A stretch of DNA of 64,000 nt. It comes from Pseudomonas khavaziana. Its GTDB lineage: Bacteria > Pseudomonadota > Gammaproteobacteria > Pseudomonadales > Pseudomonadaceae. Under the pieces are notes generated by a model that saw nothing but the letters and a program-made list of their open reading frames with translations, had not been told where the DNA came from and did not search any database. Shown in pieces: positions 10,173 through 19,126 of this stretch; position 1 is the stretch's first letter; each line of letters starts with the position of its first letter. Location: assembly GCF_019145205.1 (NCBI RefSeq), contig NZ_JAHSTT010000002.1, forward strand, positions 372,001-436,000, written 5' to 3'. The position numbers were made by a program, and so were the translations under genes.

Positions 10173-11506
10173 CGCGCCGAGCTGACGCTGTTGGTGTGCC
10201 ACAGCGTGGGGATCAGGAACGCGATCGCCAGTACGCAGGCACCGACCAGCAACACGAACCCACCGTCCCAGCCGAAATGGTCAACCGTGTAGCCCATGGC
10301 CGCACTGGCTGCCACCGAACCACCCAGGTAACCGAACAAACCGGTGAAGCCCGCTGCGGTGCCGGCGGCTTTCTTCGGTGCCAGTTCCAGCGCCTGCAAG
10401 CCGATCAGCATGACCGGGCCGTAGATCAGGAAGCCGATGGAGAACAGCGCGATCATGTCGATCATCGGGTTGCCCGGCGGGTTGAGCCAGTAAACCAGAG
10501 TCGCCACGGTCACCAGGGCCATGAACACGATGCCTGTCAGGCCACGGTTGCCACGGAAGATCTTGTCCGACATCCAGCCGCACAACAGCGTGCCCGGGAT
10601 ACCTGCCCACTCGTAGAAGAAATACGCCCAGGACGATTTATCGACCGTGAAGTGTTTGGCTTCTTTCAAGTAGGTCGGCGCCCAGTCCAGTACGCCGTAG
10701 CGCAACAGGTAGACGAACACGTTGGCGAAGGCGATGTACCAAAGCATTTTGTTGCGCAGCACGTACTTGACGAAAATTTCCTTGGCGCTGAATTCGTCTT
10801 CGTGGCTGGCGTCGTAGCCTTCCGGATAGTCGTTCTTGTACTGCTCAATCGGTGGCAGGCCCACCGATTGCGGGGTGTCGCGCATGGTGATGAAGGCAAA
10901 CGCCGCCACCGCCAAGGCCACCGTAGCCGGCACGTAAAACGCCGCATGCCAGTCGTTGAACCACGCCATGCCCAGCAGGAACAGCGGGCCGATCAGGCCG
11001 CCGCCGACGTTGTGCGCCACGTTCCATACCGACACTACGCCGCCGCGTTCTTTCTGCGACCACCAGTGCACCATGGTTCGTCCGCTCGGCGGCCAGCCCA
11101 TGCCTTGGGCCCAACCGTTGATGAACAGCAGGATGAACATCATCGTCACGCTGGACGTTGCCCAAGGTGCGAAACCGAAAATGAACATCACACCCGCTGA
11201 AACCAGCAGGCCGAAGGGCAGGAAGTAGCGTGGGTTGGAGCGGTCGGAGACCAGGCCCATGAGGAACTTGGACAAGCCGTAGGCAATCGCGATCGCCGAC
11301 ATCGCCAGACCCAGTTCACCACGGGTGTAACCCTCGTCGATCAAGTAGGGCATGGCCAGGGAGAAGTTTTTGCGCAGCAGATAATAGCCGGCGTAGCCGA
11401 AGAAAATACCGGCGAAGATCTGCCAGCGCAGTCGTCGATAGGTACTGTCTATTTTTTCTTCAGGCAGGGGCGCCTGGTGTGCGGCAGGACGAAAGAAAGC
11501 AAACAT
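10169..11506 (-). CDS. glpT: sn-Glycerol-3-phosphate transporter
   Basis: Major-facilitator antiporter exchanging glycerol-3-phosphate for phosphate across the inner membrane. The 445 residues contain twelve hydrophobic segments. Family marks are the N-terminal [14 protein letters not shown] with the first phosphate-binding arginine, the signature [19 protein letters not shown], and [10 protein letters not shown] with the second binding arginine. GlpR-like operators stand upstream, which supports the assignment over the related UhpT/UhpC families. Its position agrees with P. aeruginosa glpT. Confidence 0.93.
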   Translation of the reverse strand: MFAFFRPAAHQAPLPEEKIDSTYRRLRWQIFAGIFFGYAGYYLLRKNFSLAMPYLIDEGYTRGELGLAMSAIAIAYGLSKFLMGLVSDRSNPRYFLPFGLLVSAGVMFIFGFAPWATSSVTMMFILLFINGWAQGMGWPPSGRTMVHWWSQKERGGVVSVWNVAHNVGGGLIGPLFLLGMAWFNDWHAAFYVPATVALAVAAFAFITMRDTPQSVGLPPIEQYKNDYPEGYDASHEDEFSAKEIFVKYVLRNKMLWYIAFANVFVYLLRYGVLDWAPTYLKEAKHFTVDKSSWAYFFYEWAGIPGTLLCGWMSDKIFRGNRGLTGIVFMALVTVATLVYWLNPPGNPMIDMIALFSIGFLIYGPVMLIGLQALELAPKKAAGTAAGFTGLFGYLGGSVAASAAMGYTVDHFGWDGGFVLLVGACVLAIAFLIPTLWHTNSVSSAR

Positions 11507-11552
11507 TCAAGAGCTCCAAATTTCTTGTTTTGACTGCGGATGCGAATGTTAC

Positions 11553-11570
11553 AGTTTCGTTACCGAAAAT
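11553..11570. promoter_or_regulatory. GlpR-like operator 1
   Basis: AGTTTCGTTACCGAAAAT, symmetric about TTTCG/CGAAA, 47 bases upstream of the glpT ATG. It fits the general GlpR operator pattern with half-sites TTCG and CGAA. No glpR gene is in the window, so this is inferred from pattern and from the target gene. Confidence 0.45.
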
Positions 11571-11614
11571 AGCATCGCCTCTTATCTGCAAACACAGGAA
11601 ACGGGAGCAATTGC

Positions 11615-11632
11615 ATGTTCTTTTACGAACAT
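11615..11632. promoter_or_regulatory. GlpR-like operator 2
   Basis: ATGTTCTTTTACGAACAT, an inverted repeat with arms ATGTTC/GAACAT that closely resembles E. coli glp operators of the type ATGTTCG-N4-CGAACAT. It lies 109 bases upstream of the glpT start; two tandem sites would allow cooperative repression. Confidence 0.55.
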
Positions 11633-11689
11633 GTCGCTAATGGATAAGTGTGGGTCGTGATCAGTTCTCTTTAACACTGAGGATCAAAC

Positions 11690-11778
11690 TGTGGGAGGGG
11701 GCTTGCTCCCGATAGCGGTGGCTCAGTCACTAATGTACTCACTGACCGCCTGCTATCGGGAGCAAGCCCCCTCCCACA
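11690..11778. repeat. REP pair, family A
   Basis: Two inverted copies of TGTGGGAGGGGGCTTGCTCC plus CGATAGC frame a 35-base spacer. They lie between the 5' side of glpT and the end of the quinone-oxidoreductase gene. Extragenic palindromes of this type are typical of fluorescent pseudomonads. Confidence 0.92.
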
Positions 11779-11798
11779 TGGAACGCATTTCAAATCTG

Positions 11799-12776
11799 TC
11801 AGCGGGTTTGTACGACAACCTTTCCCACCGCCTTGCGCTGCCCCAGGTCATTAATCGCCTGGGCCGCCTGCTCCAGCGGATACACCTGCGACACCAGCGG
11901 CTTCAACCTGCCCTCGGCATACCACCCAAACAACTGCTGAAAGTTCGCCGCGTTATCCTGCGGCTGGCGCTGGGCAAACGAGCCCCAGAACACCCCGACC
12001 ACCGCTGCGCCCTTGAGTAATGCCAGGTTCACCGGCAGTTCAGGAATGCGTCCGCTGGCAAACCCCACCACCAGCAGCCGGCCGTTCCAGGCGATGGCGC
12101 GGACGGCCTGGTCAAACAGGTCGCCACCCACCGGGTCGTAGATCACATCGGCGCCATTGCCATCGGTCAGGCGCTTGACCTCGTCCTTGAGGCTGGCTTC
12201 GCTGTAGTTGATCAGCTCATCGGCGCCGGCCGCCTTGGCCACCGCGAGTTTGTCGGCGCTGCTGGCAGCAGCGATTACCCGGGCGCCCATGGCCTTGCCG
12301 ATTTCCACCGCGGCCAGGCCCACGCCCCCGGAAGCGCCAAGCACCAGCAGGGTTTCGCCGGATTGCAGGTTGGCGCGCTGTTTGAGCGCGTGCATCGAGG
12401 TGCCGTAGGTCATGCTGAAGGCGGCAGCGGTGTTGAAGTCCATGCTTGGCGGGATCGGCAGCACGTTATAGCCGGGCACTGCGACCTGCTCGGCAAAGCT
12501 GCCCCAACCGGTCAGCGCCATCACGCGGTCACCGACTTTCAGGTGGCTGACGTTCTCCCCCACTGCACTGACCACACCCGCCGCCTCGCCACCGGGTGAG
12601 AATGGAAAGGGCGGCTTGAACTGGTACTTGCCCTCGATGATCAGGGTGTCCGGGAAATTCACCCCGGCCGCGTGCACGTCCAGCAGGATCTCGTTCTTCT
12701 TGATCGCAGGGCTCGCGATCTCTTCCAGCACCAGGGTTTCGGCGGGGCCGAAGGCTTTGCACAGCACAGCTTTCAT
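11799..12776 (-). CDS. Zinc-free quinone oxidoreductase (MDR family)
   Basis: NADPH:quinone oxidoreductase of the medium-chain dehydrogenase family, 325 residues. It has the GroES-like N-terminal half (GVNFPDTLIIEGKYQFKPPF and PGGEAAGVVSAVGE), then the Rossmann domain with LVLGASGGVGLAAVEIGKAMG. The cysteine/histidine zinc ligands of alcohol dehydrogenases are absent. The start at 12776 (MKAVLCKAFG) fits the family; an upstream in-frame ATG adds 22 unrelated residues. Physiological substrate unknown; the corresponding P. aeruginosa gene also sits beside glpT. Confidence 0.85.
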   Translation of the reverse strand: MKAVLCKAFGPAETLVLEEIASPAIKKNEILLDVHAAGVNFPDTLIIEGKYQFKPPFPFSPGGEAAGVVSAVGENVSHLKVGDRVMALTGWGSFAEQVAVPGYNVLPIPPSMDFNTAAAFSMTYGTSMHALKQRANLQSGETLLVLGASGGVGLAAVEIGKAMGARVIAAASSADKLAVAKAAGADELINYSEASLKDEVKRLTDGNGADVIYDPVGGDLFDQAVRAIAWNGRLLVVGFASGRIPELPVNLALLKGAAVVGVFWGSFAQRQPQDNAANFQQLFGWYAEGRLKPLVSQVYPLEQAAQAINDLGQRKAVGKVVVQTR

Positions 12777-12926
12777 CGGACTATTCCTTTTGGCGTCGTG
12801 GCCGATAAGTGTAGGAGGGTACGCCCGCGGGTCAACGAGCATGCCCGGGCCTGATAAGCCGCCATAAGCTTGTGCTCAGCCTTGCTAGCGTTATGCTACC
12901 CGGCAACCGAATTCGAGGAATGAACT

Positions 12927-13334
12927 GTGAAAGCGTGGATCCTGTTGATGCTGGCCCTGACGTTGCCGATGGCAGCCCAAGCCGAGGAAGCCAAAGAAGG
13001 CGAGGCGCCGAAGGTCAGCTATATCAGCCTGACGCCGCCGTTTGTAGGCAATTACGGCCTGGATGGCACGGCGAAGCTCAAGGTGTACAAGGCGGACATC
13101 GCCCTGCGCGTAACCGGCACCGAAGCCGCCGCGGCGGTCAAAGCCAACGATCCACTGATTCGCAACCAACTGGTGGCGCTGTTCACCCAGCAGACCAGCG
13201 AGGCCATGAGTACGGTCGAAGGCAAGGAAAAGCTGCGCCAGGAAGCCCTGAAACAAACCCAGCAAGTGATGAACGATGAGACCGGCAAGCCCGTGGTTGA
13301 AGACCTGCTCTTCAACAACCTGATCATCCAGTAA
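12927..13334 (+). CDS. FliL-like periplasmic/membrane protein
   Basis: 135-residue protein with a signal sequence (MKAWILLMLALTLPMAAQA) followed by a FliL-like domain (VSYISLTPPFVGNY, LKVYKADIALRV, LRQEALKQTQQVM). It starts at GTG with GAGGA nine bases before. True FliL helps the flagellar stator, but this copy is away from flagellar genes and lacks the usual long cytoplasmic start, so its role may differ; the P. aeruginosa neighbourhood has the same gene. Confidence 0.7.
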   Translation: MKAWILLMLALTLPMAAQAEEAKEGEAPKVSYISLTPPFVGNYGLDGTAKLKVYKADIALRVTGTEAAAAVKANDPLIRNQLVALFTQQTSEAMSTVEGKEKLRQEALKQTQQVMNDETGKPVVEDLLFNNLIIQ

Positions 13335-13352
13335 GGCCGGCGCTTCGCGCCA

Positions 13353-13434
13353 TTCGCGAGCAAGCCCGCTCCCACATTTGATCGAGTTCGACCTGAGAAA
13401 TGCGATCAAATGTGGGAGCGGGCCTGCTCGCGAA
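13353..13434. repeat. REP pair, family B-like
   Basis: Inverted arms TTCGCGAGCAAGCCCGCTCC and its complement, both continuing into CACATTTGATCG, form a long hairpin about 20 bases after the FliL-like gene and before the convergent ABC permease end. It could act as a shared terminator. Confidence 0.88.
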
Positions 13435-13452
13435 GAGGTCCTGCCAGGCGCC

Positions 13453-14571
13453 TCAGGAAGCCAGGCTTTTGCGAAACCGCGCCAACGCCACCGCAAAAAA
13501 CACCAAGCCAATCGCCGCCAGCGCAAGCAAATCCGGCCACACCACGCTCAGCCCCGCATCCCTGAATAGAATCGCCGCACTCAAGCTCACAAAGTGCGTC
13601 GACGGCGAGCCCTGCATCACCCACTGCAACCACTCGGGCATGCTGTCCAGCGGCGTACTGCCGCCAGAGAGCAACAGCATCGGGATGATCACCGGGATCG
13701 CCAGCAGGCCGAACTGCGGCGTCGAACGGGCGAGGGTAGCGAGGAAGATCCCCAGCGCGGTGCTCGCAAACAGATACAGCGCCGTCACCAACAGGAATAG
13801 GCTCATGGAGCCGGCCAACGGCACGCTGAGCAAGCCTATGACCACCAGCTCCAGGGATAGCCACGTACACAACACCACCACCAGCATATTGCTCCAGATT
13901 TTTGCCAGCATGATCTCCAGCGCGGTCAGGGGCAGCACCAGCAGGTGATCGAGGGTGCCGTGTTCGCGTTCGCGCAGCAGGGCGGTGCCGGTCAGCACGA
14001 TGGCGAGGATGGTGATGTTGTTGACGATCTGGATCACCGCCAGGAACCAGCCACCTTCCAGGTTGGTATTGAACAGCGCCCGTGTGGTCAGCCGGGCCGG
14101 GGCTTTGCCGGCAGCGTCGGCCTGGCCGCTGTAGGTCAGCAGTTCGCGTTGGAAAATCCGGCCGATGTAACCGGCGCCCATGAACGCCTGGCTCATTGCC
14201 GTGGCATCGACGTTCACCTGCACGCCCGGCTGGCGCCCCGCTAAAAGGTCGGCCTGGAAATTCGCCGGCACATTGACGACGAAGGTGTATTGGCCGCTGT
14301 CCATGACCTTGTCCAGTTGGTCGTAGGCCAGTGGCGCCGGCGCCTGGAATTCTGGTGGCTGCAGGGCCTCAGCCATTTGCCGTGAGAGCGCGCTGTGGTC
14401 TTCATCGACAAAGGCCACGCTGGCGTTGTGCACGCCAATCACCGAGCCGGCGGCGGGCATGTAGATCGCCACGGTGAAGGCGTAGAACAGAAACAGCAGT
14501 AACACGCTGTCGTGGCGCAGGCTGGTGAGTTCCTTGAGCCCAAGGCGCAGGATATGGGCGAGCTTGTGCAT
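13453..14571 (-). CDS. ABC-2 type permease (YhhJ-like)
   Basis: Export-type ABC permease of 372 residues: one N-terminal membrane segment near residues 20-40, a long extracytoplasmic region (about 45-170), then five segments in the C-terminal half with LLREREHGTLDHLLVLPLT, the ABC-2 signature region. It starts MHKLAHILRLGLKEL with its ATG overlapping the TGA of the fusion gene upstream (TGATG). With that gene and the HlyD-type protein it makes a three-gene export system. Confidence 0.87.
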   Translation of the reverse strand: MHKLAHILRLGLKELTSLRHDSVLLLFLFYAFTVAIYMPAAGSVIGVHNASVAFVDEDHSALSRQMAEALQPPEFQAPAPLAYDQLDKVMDSGQYTFVVNVPANFQADLLAGRQPGVQVNVDATAMSQAFMGAGYIGRIFQRELLTYSGQADAAGKAPARLTTRALFNTNLEGGWFLAVIQIVNNITILAIVLTGTALLREREHGTLDHLLVLPLTALEIMLAKIWSNMLVVVLCTWLSLELVVIGLLSVPLAGSMSLFLLVTALYLFASTALGIFLATLARSTPQFGLLAIPVIIPMLLLSGGSTPLDSMPEWLQWVMQGSPSTHFVSLSAAILFRDAGLSVVWPDLLALAAIGLVFFAVALARFRKSLAS

Positions 14572-17288
14572 CAGGCCTCCTGCTTCTTGAGCATCACCAG
14601 GCTCAGCCCGGTGAAACCGACGAAAAACCCGAACAACGCCAGGCACTGCGGCCATAACTGGCGCAGGTCCAGAGCCTTGGTGAAGGTGCCCACCGCAATA
14701 TCCAGAAAGTGCCCGGCGGGGAACAGCATGCCCATCAGTGCCGCTGCGCCTTCCAGGGAGGAGCGTGGCACGATCAGCCCGGAAAACTGGATGGTCGGCA
14801 GGCTGGTGATGATCATGGTGCCGAGGATCGCCGCGATCTGGGTGCGGGTGAATGCCGAGATCAACAGGCCCATGCTCGTGGTCGCCAGCACGTACAACAG
14901 GCCACCGAAGGCCAGGGTCAAGCCGCTGCCTTTAAACGGTACACCGAACAACCAGCGGTTCATCGCCACCAGCAGCGCCAGGTTGACCAGGCTGACGGCC
15001 AGGTAGGGCGCCTGTTTGCCCAGCAGGAACTCCAGACGCGTCAGCGGCGTGGCGTAGAAATTGGTGATCGAGCCCAGCTCTTTTTCGCGCACGATGCCCA
15101 AGGCGGTGAGCATCGCCGGAATAAATGCCAGGATCAGCGCCATTACGCCCGGGCCGATAGCGTTCACGCTGACCACGTCCTGGTTATAGCGAAAGCGTGT
15201 TTCCAGCTTGACCGCGGCTTGTGTGCTGCGCGGCAGGCTGCTCAATTCGGCCAACTGCTGGAGATTGCCTTGGTGTACCGCTTCGACGTAGTTACGGCTG
15301 GTTTCGGCGCGAAACGGCATGCCGCCATCGATCCATGCAGCCACGATCGGTTGGCGCCCGGCGTACAGGTCGCGGCCAAAACCCGGTGGAATTTCCAAGG
15401 CCAGTTTGATTTCCGAGCGTTGCAGGCGCCGGTGCAATTCGTTGGCGTCGCGGATGGGGGCTTGCTCGGCGAAATAGCGTGAACTGCGAAATGCTTCCAG
15501 GTAGGCGCGGCTTTGCGGAGTCTGGTCCTGGTCGTAGACGGCGAAGGCGAGGTTTTCCACATCCAGGGAAATGCCGTAGCCGAAGATCACCATCATGAAC
15601 ATCGCCCCGAGCAAGGCGAAAGCCATACGTACCCTGTCGCGCAGCAACTCCTTGCCTTCGCGGCTGGCCACAGCCAACCAGCGCGCCAGGCTGAAACCGC
15701 GCTTGCTCACGGGGGGCGCGTGGGTATCGTTGACGGTTGCACCGGGGGCGGCGGGTTCGGCCTCACTCTGGGCCTGTTCCAGGCAGGTGACGAAAGCCGC
15801 TTCCAGGGTGTCACCGTGGAACTGCCGTTGCAGCGCCTCGGGTGTGTCGCAGGCCAACACCTTGCCGGCATGCATCAAGGAGATGCGGTCGCAGCGCTGG
15901 GCTTCGTTCATAAAGTGAGTGGACAGGAAGATGGTCACACCTTGTTCCCGCGACAACTCGATCAACAACCGCCAGAAATCATCCCGCGCTGCCGGGTCGA
16001 CGCCCGAGGTGGGCTCATCGAGGATCAACACTTCCGGGCGATGCAGCACCGCAACCGCCAAGGACAAACGCTGGCGCAGGCCAAGGGGCAACTCGCCGGA
16101 GGGCTGCTCGGCGACTCCGCCGAGGTCGAAGCGTTGGATCAGTTCATCAATACGCGGGCCACTGTCGGCCTTGGGCAGGTCGAACAGTTGCGCATGCAGC
16201 ACCAGGTTCTGACGCACGCTCAGCTCGCCATACAGCGAGAAGCTCTGCGACATGAAGCCTACGCGCTTGCGGGTGGCCAGGTCCTTGGCGTCCACCGGTT
16301 TGCCCAGCAGGATTGCACTGCCCTCGGTGGCCGGCATCAGGCCGGTCAGGACTTTCATGGTGGTGGTCTTGCCGCAGCCGTTGGAGCCAAGGAAGCCGAA
16401 GATCTCGCCGCGGCCAATGGCAAAGCTGACCTTGTTTACCGCGGTGAAATCGCCAAAGCGCAGGGTCAGGTCGTGGGCCTGGATGGCGATATCGGTGTTG
16501 CCGCCCGTGCGTGGTGGAATCACCAGTGGTTGGTTGTCCTGGGCGCTGTCGCCCTGGAAGTGAGTAAAGGCTTCATCCAGCTTGCCGCTGGGCGTGATCG
16601 CCGCCAGTTCGCGGCTCAGCCCGTCGGCGATCAACTTGCCACGGTCGAGCATCAGGCAATGCTCGAACTGTTCGGCCTCTTCCATGTAAGCGGTGGCCAC
16701 CAGCAGCGTCAGTTGCGGGCGCTCACTGCGTACGCTGTCGACCAGCTCCCAGAAACGCCGGCGTGACAGCGGGTCGACGCCAGTGGTGGGCTCGTCGAGG
16801 ATCAACAGGTCCGGATCATGGATCAGCGCGCAGCACAGGCCGAGCTTCTGTTTCATACCCCCAGAGAGCTTGCCCGCCGGGCGCTCGGCAAAGCGTGCGA
16901 GGTCGGTGGCGAGCAACAGGTTGTGCATGCGCTGGTCGCAATCGGCTTTCGACAGGCCAAACAAGGTGGCGAAGAAACGGATGTTTTCGCTGATGGACAA
17001 CTCGGGGTACAGGTTACCGCCCAGACCCTGGGGCATAAAGGCGATGCGCGGGTACAGGCTGTTACGGTGGCGACGGTCTTGAATGGAACCGCCGAGCACC
17101 TGTAACTGGCCGTCCTGCAGTTTTTTCACCCCTGCGATCAACCCCAGCAGGCTCGACTTGCCGGCGCCGTCCGGGCCGATCAACCCGCAGCGGGTGCCGG
17201 CTGGCAGGCTGAAGGCAATGTCGAGCAGTGCCTGTTGCTTGCCGTAGCGATGATTGATCCCCGTGGCGTGCAGCGCCAGGCCGCTCAT
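14571..17288 (-). CDS. RbbA-type ABC transporter: two ATPase domains fused to a permease
   Basis: 905-residue fusion. Residues 1-235 are the first ATPase (Walker A GPDGAGKS at 38-45, LSGGMKQKL, LLILDEPTTGVDP). About 275-500 are the second (GSNGCGKTTTMK, VLILDEPTSGVDPAARD), whose signature reads LPLGLRQR rather than LSGGQ. About 535-905 are an ABC-2 permease beginning with one segment before a periplasmic region. The layout is that of YhiH/RbbA, working with YhhJ and a HlyD-like protein in efflux. It overlaps both neighbours by a few bases, so the operon is tightly coupled. Substrate unknown. Confidence 0.9.
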   Translation of the reverse strand: MSGLALHATGINHRYGKQQALLDIAFSLPAGTRCGLIGPDGAGKSSLLGLIAGVKKLQDGQLQVLGGSIQDRRHRNSLYPRIAFMPQGLGGNLYPELSISENIRFFATLFGLSKADCDQRMHNLLLATDLARFAERPAGKLSGGMKQKLGLCCALIHDPDLLILDEPTTGVDPLSRRRFWELVDSVRSERPQLTLLVATAYMEEAEQFEHCLMLDRGKLIADGLSRELAAITPSGKLDEAFTHFQGDSAQDNQPLVIPPRTGGNTDIAIQAHDLTLRFGDFTAVNKVSFAIGRGEIFGFLGSNGCGKTTTMKVLTGLMPATEGSAILLGKPVDAKDLATRKRVGFMSQSFSLYGELSVRQNLVLHAQLFDLPKADSGPRIDELIQRFDLGGVAEQPSGELPLGLRQRLSLAVAVLHRPEVLILDEPTSGVDPAARDDFWRLLIELSREQGVTIFLSTHFMNEAQRCDRISLMHAGKVLACDTPEALQRQFHGDTLEAAFVTCLEQAQSEAEPAAPGATVNDTHAPPVSKRGFSLARWLAVASREGKELLRDRVRMAFALLGAMFMMVIFGYGISLDVENLAFAVYDQDQTPQSRAYLEAFRSSRYFAEQAPIRDANELHRRLQRSEIKLALEIPPGFGRDLYAGRQPIVAAWIDGGMPFRAETSRNYVEAVHQGNLQQLAELSSLPRSTQAAVKLETRFRYNQDVVSVNAIGPGVMALILAFIPAMLTALGIVREKELGSITNFYATPLTRLEFLLGKQAPYLAVSLVNLALLVAMNRWLFGVPFKGSGLTLAFGGLLYVLATTSMGLLISAFTRTQIAAILGTMIITSLPTIQFSGLIVPRSSLEGAAALMGMLFPAGHFLDIAVGTFTKALDLRQLWPQCLALFGFFVGFTGLSLVMLKKQEA

Positions 17289-18250
17289 TGCAGGTTGGCC
17301 GGCCAGTCAATATCGGCTGTGCGCACATAGCCCGCGCCAGGCATGCCCGGCTTGGCTTGTGGGACGGCACTGGGTTGAGTCAGGTGCAATTTGACACGGA
17401 ACACCAGTTTCTGCCGCTCATCGCGGGTTTCCACTTCCTTGGGGGTGAACTGGGATTTGGCCGCGACAAAACTGATTTTGGCCGGCAGCGCCTGCTGGGG
17501 CAGGGCGTCGAGCAGAATGCGCGCTTCACTGCCGACGGTCAGGCGACCGGTCACGGAGGCGGGCAGGTAGAGGTTCATGTACTGGTCACTGGGGTCGATC
17601 AGCAGCAACACGCGCCCACCCGCACCGAGCACTTCACCTGGCTCTGCCAGGCGCAACTGGATGATGCCGTCGATGGGCGCACGCAGGCTGCTGTCGTCGA
17701 TTTCGCTGGTGAGCTGGGCGACCTGAGCCTGGGCTGCGCCGATGGCGGCCTTCACCGCGTTGACCTGGGCCTGGGCGGCGATCACCGCCGCATTCCCGGT
17801 GTTCTGGCGCGCCTGCTGCTGGTCGATCAACTGGCTGCTGGCGAAGCCGCGCCGGTACAGCTCCTGGGTACGCTTGAGTTCCTGGCTGGCCAGCAGCTGC
17901 TCGCTTTGGCGCAACTGCACGTTGGCTTCGGCGGCGGCGAAGTTTTCCTTGGCGCGCAACACCTCGGCTTCGGCCTGGGAGCGCTGGGCTTCCAGGGTGC
18001 GGGTGTCCATACGCGCCAGTAGCTGGCCCTTGAGCACCTTGTCGCCTTCATCCACGCGCACTTCGGCCAGGCGCCCCGGGATCTTGGCGGCGATCTGCAC
18101 TTCGGTGGACTCCAGCCGTCCGTTACCCATACTCAAGCCTTCGGGCAGGCGGTCCTGGGTCGAGCGCCAGTAACCAAAGGCCCCGGCCCCCAGCAGCAGG
18201 ACGATCAGGGCGATGGCGAAAAGACGGGAGGTACGGTGGTTCGTAGACAT
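17285..18250 (-). CDS. HlyD family periplasmic adaptor protein
   Basis: Membrane-fusion protein of 321 residues that links the ABC exporter to the outer membrane. Residues 12-28 are a membrane anchor (LFAIALIVLLLGAGAFGYW), about 45-85 a biotinyl-lipoyl strand (VQIAAKIPGRLAEVRVDEGD), about 90-190 a coiled-coil hairpin rich in Ala/Gln, then a beta-barrel part (RAPIDGIIQLRLAEPGEVLG). It is the first gene of the export operon; AGGATG precedes the ATG. It resembles E. coli YhiI. Confidence 0.9.
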   Translation of the reverse strand: MSTNHRTSRLFAIALIVLLLGAGAFGYWRSTQDRLPEGLSMGNGRLESTEVQIAAKIPGRLAEVRVDEGDKVLKGQLLARMDTRTLEAQRSQAEAEVLRAKENFAAAEANVQLRQSEQLLASQELKRTQELYRRGFASSQLIDQQQARQNTGNAAVIAAQAQVNAVKAAIGAAQAQVAQLTSEIDDSSLRAPIDGIIQLRLAEPGEVLGAGGRVLLLIDPSDQYMNLYLPASVTGRLTVGSEARILLDALPQQALPAKISFVAAKSQFTPKEVETRDERQKLVFRVKLHLTQPSAVPQAKPGMPGAGYVRTADIDWPANLQ

Positions 18251-18319
18251 GGCTGCATCCTGCGGCGTTAGCGTCCCAGTGTGACGGGTTTACCCCGTGA
18301 GGGTCTTGATATCGGTCAG

Positions 18320-18769
18320 TTAAAGCAGATGAAGGACGGCCGCCCACTGTTCAGACGTAACCGCCATGACCGAAAGCCGGCTGCCTTTCTGTACCAGCGG
18401 CATTTCGGCAAGGGCGGTTTGCTGCTTCAAATCGCCCAGGCTCAGCACCTTGGGGAAGGTCTTGACGTGGGCCACGGTGATCGCGCTCCACGGGTTTTTC
18501 TCTGCGCTGGCCTTGGCGTCGAAATAAGGGCTGTCCGGTTCCAGGGCAGTGGGGTCCGGGTAGGCGGCCTCGATGATTTTGCCGATACCTGCAATACCGG
18601 GCTGCGGGCAACTGGAGTGATAGAAGAAAAATTCATCGCCCACGGCCATCGCCCGCAGAAAGTTGCGCGCCTGATAGTTACGCACTCCATCCCAGCGCGC
18701 CTGGCCGAGGGTTTCCAGGCCGTTGATGGAGAGTTCGTCGGGCTCGGATTTCATCAGCCAGTAGGCCAT
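18320..18769 (-). CDS. EVE domain protein
   Basis: 149-residue EVE (PUA-like) domain protein, which may bind modified nucleic-acid bases. It starts MAYWLMKSEPDELSINGLE, the family's conserved opening, with WDGVRNYQARNFLRAM and FFYHSSCPQPGIAGIGKI. AGGAG precedes the ATG at 18769; a longer frame adds residues unlike the family. It lies alone between the exporter and a small membrane-protein gene. Its target is unknown; such proteins are also seen in modification-dependent restriction, but no restriction genes are nearby. Confidence 0.88.
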   Translation of the reverse strand: MAYWLMKSEPDELSINGLETLGQARWDGVRNYQARNFLRAMAVGDEFFFYHSSCPQPGIAGIGKIIEAAYPDPTALEPDSPYFDAKASAEKNPWSAITVAHVKTFPKVLSLGDLKQQTALAEMPLVQKGSRLSVMAVTSEQWAAVLHLL

Positions 18770-18963
18770 TTTTGGGCTCCTGAAAAAGGCATTGGGCAAG
18801 TTGTCGGGCAATTGCATGACAAACCGACAGTCGGTTGGCGTCAAGGTTTGCGTGTTGGTTCACGTTGCCGCAGAATGCGCGCTTTTAGGCTTGACGCAGC
18901 TGCAACGGACTACTTTGGAACGTTGTTGTCATCGTGTACGAGGTGCCTGAAGGGGGGCAATCG

Positions 18964-19113
18964 ATGCAACGTAAACCGGATTTACTATGGATTTTGGTTA
19001 TTTTGTTTGGTCTGGGCGTCGTGACCACCGGTTATGCCCAGAGCCTGTGGTCGAACAAGACCGATGCACCGGTTGAACTGGCTCAGCAGCAGCCACAACC
19101 GTTCAAGCGTTAA
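18964..19113 (+). CDS. Small single-pass membrane protein
   Basis: 49-residue ORF: basic start (MQRKPDLL), a hydrophobic segment at about residues 8-25 (WILVILFGLGVVTTGYAQ) and a polar tail ending PQPFKR. A purine-rich GGGGGG stretch seven to twelve bases before the ATG is a good ribosome-binding site. It lies between the EVE gene and the convergent 5-formyl-THF cyclo-ligase gene. The segment could be a signal peptide ending at YAQ or a membrane anchor. No named family recognised. Confidence 0.7.
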   Translation: MQRKPDLLWILVILFGLGVVTTGYAQSLWSNKTDAPVELAQQQPQPFKR

Positions 19114-19126
19114 CTCGAAGCATTAA

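Noticed and set aside
10145..11200. Long plus-strand frame (351 codons) opposite glpT
   Set aside because: Antisense shadow of a high-GC gene; the product has no fold-like pattern and the opposite strand is clearly glpT.
15513..16766. 417-codon plus-strand frame opposite the ABC fusion gene
   Set aside because: Shadow frame: low-complexity His/Gln/Gly-rich product, no ribosome-binding site, real gene on the minus strand.
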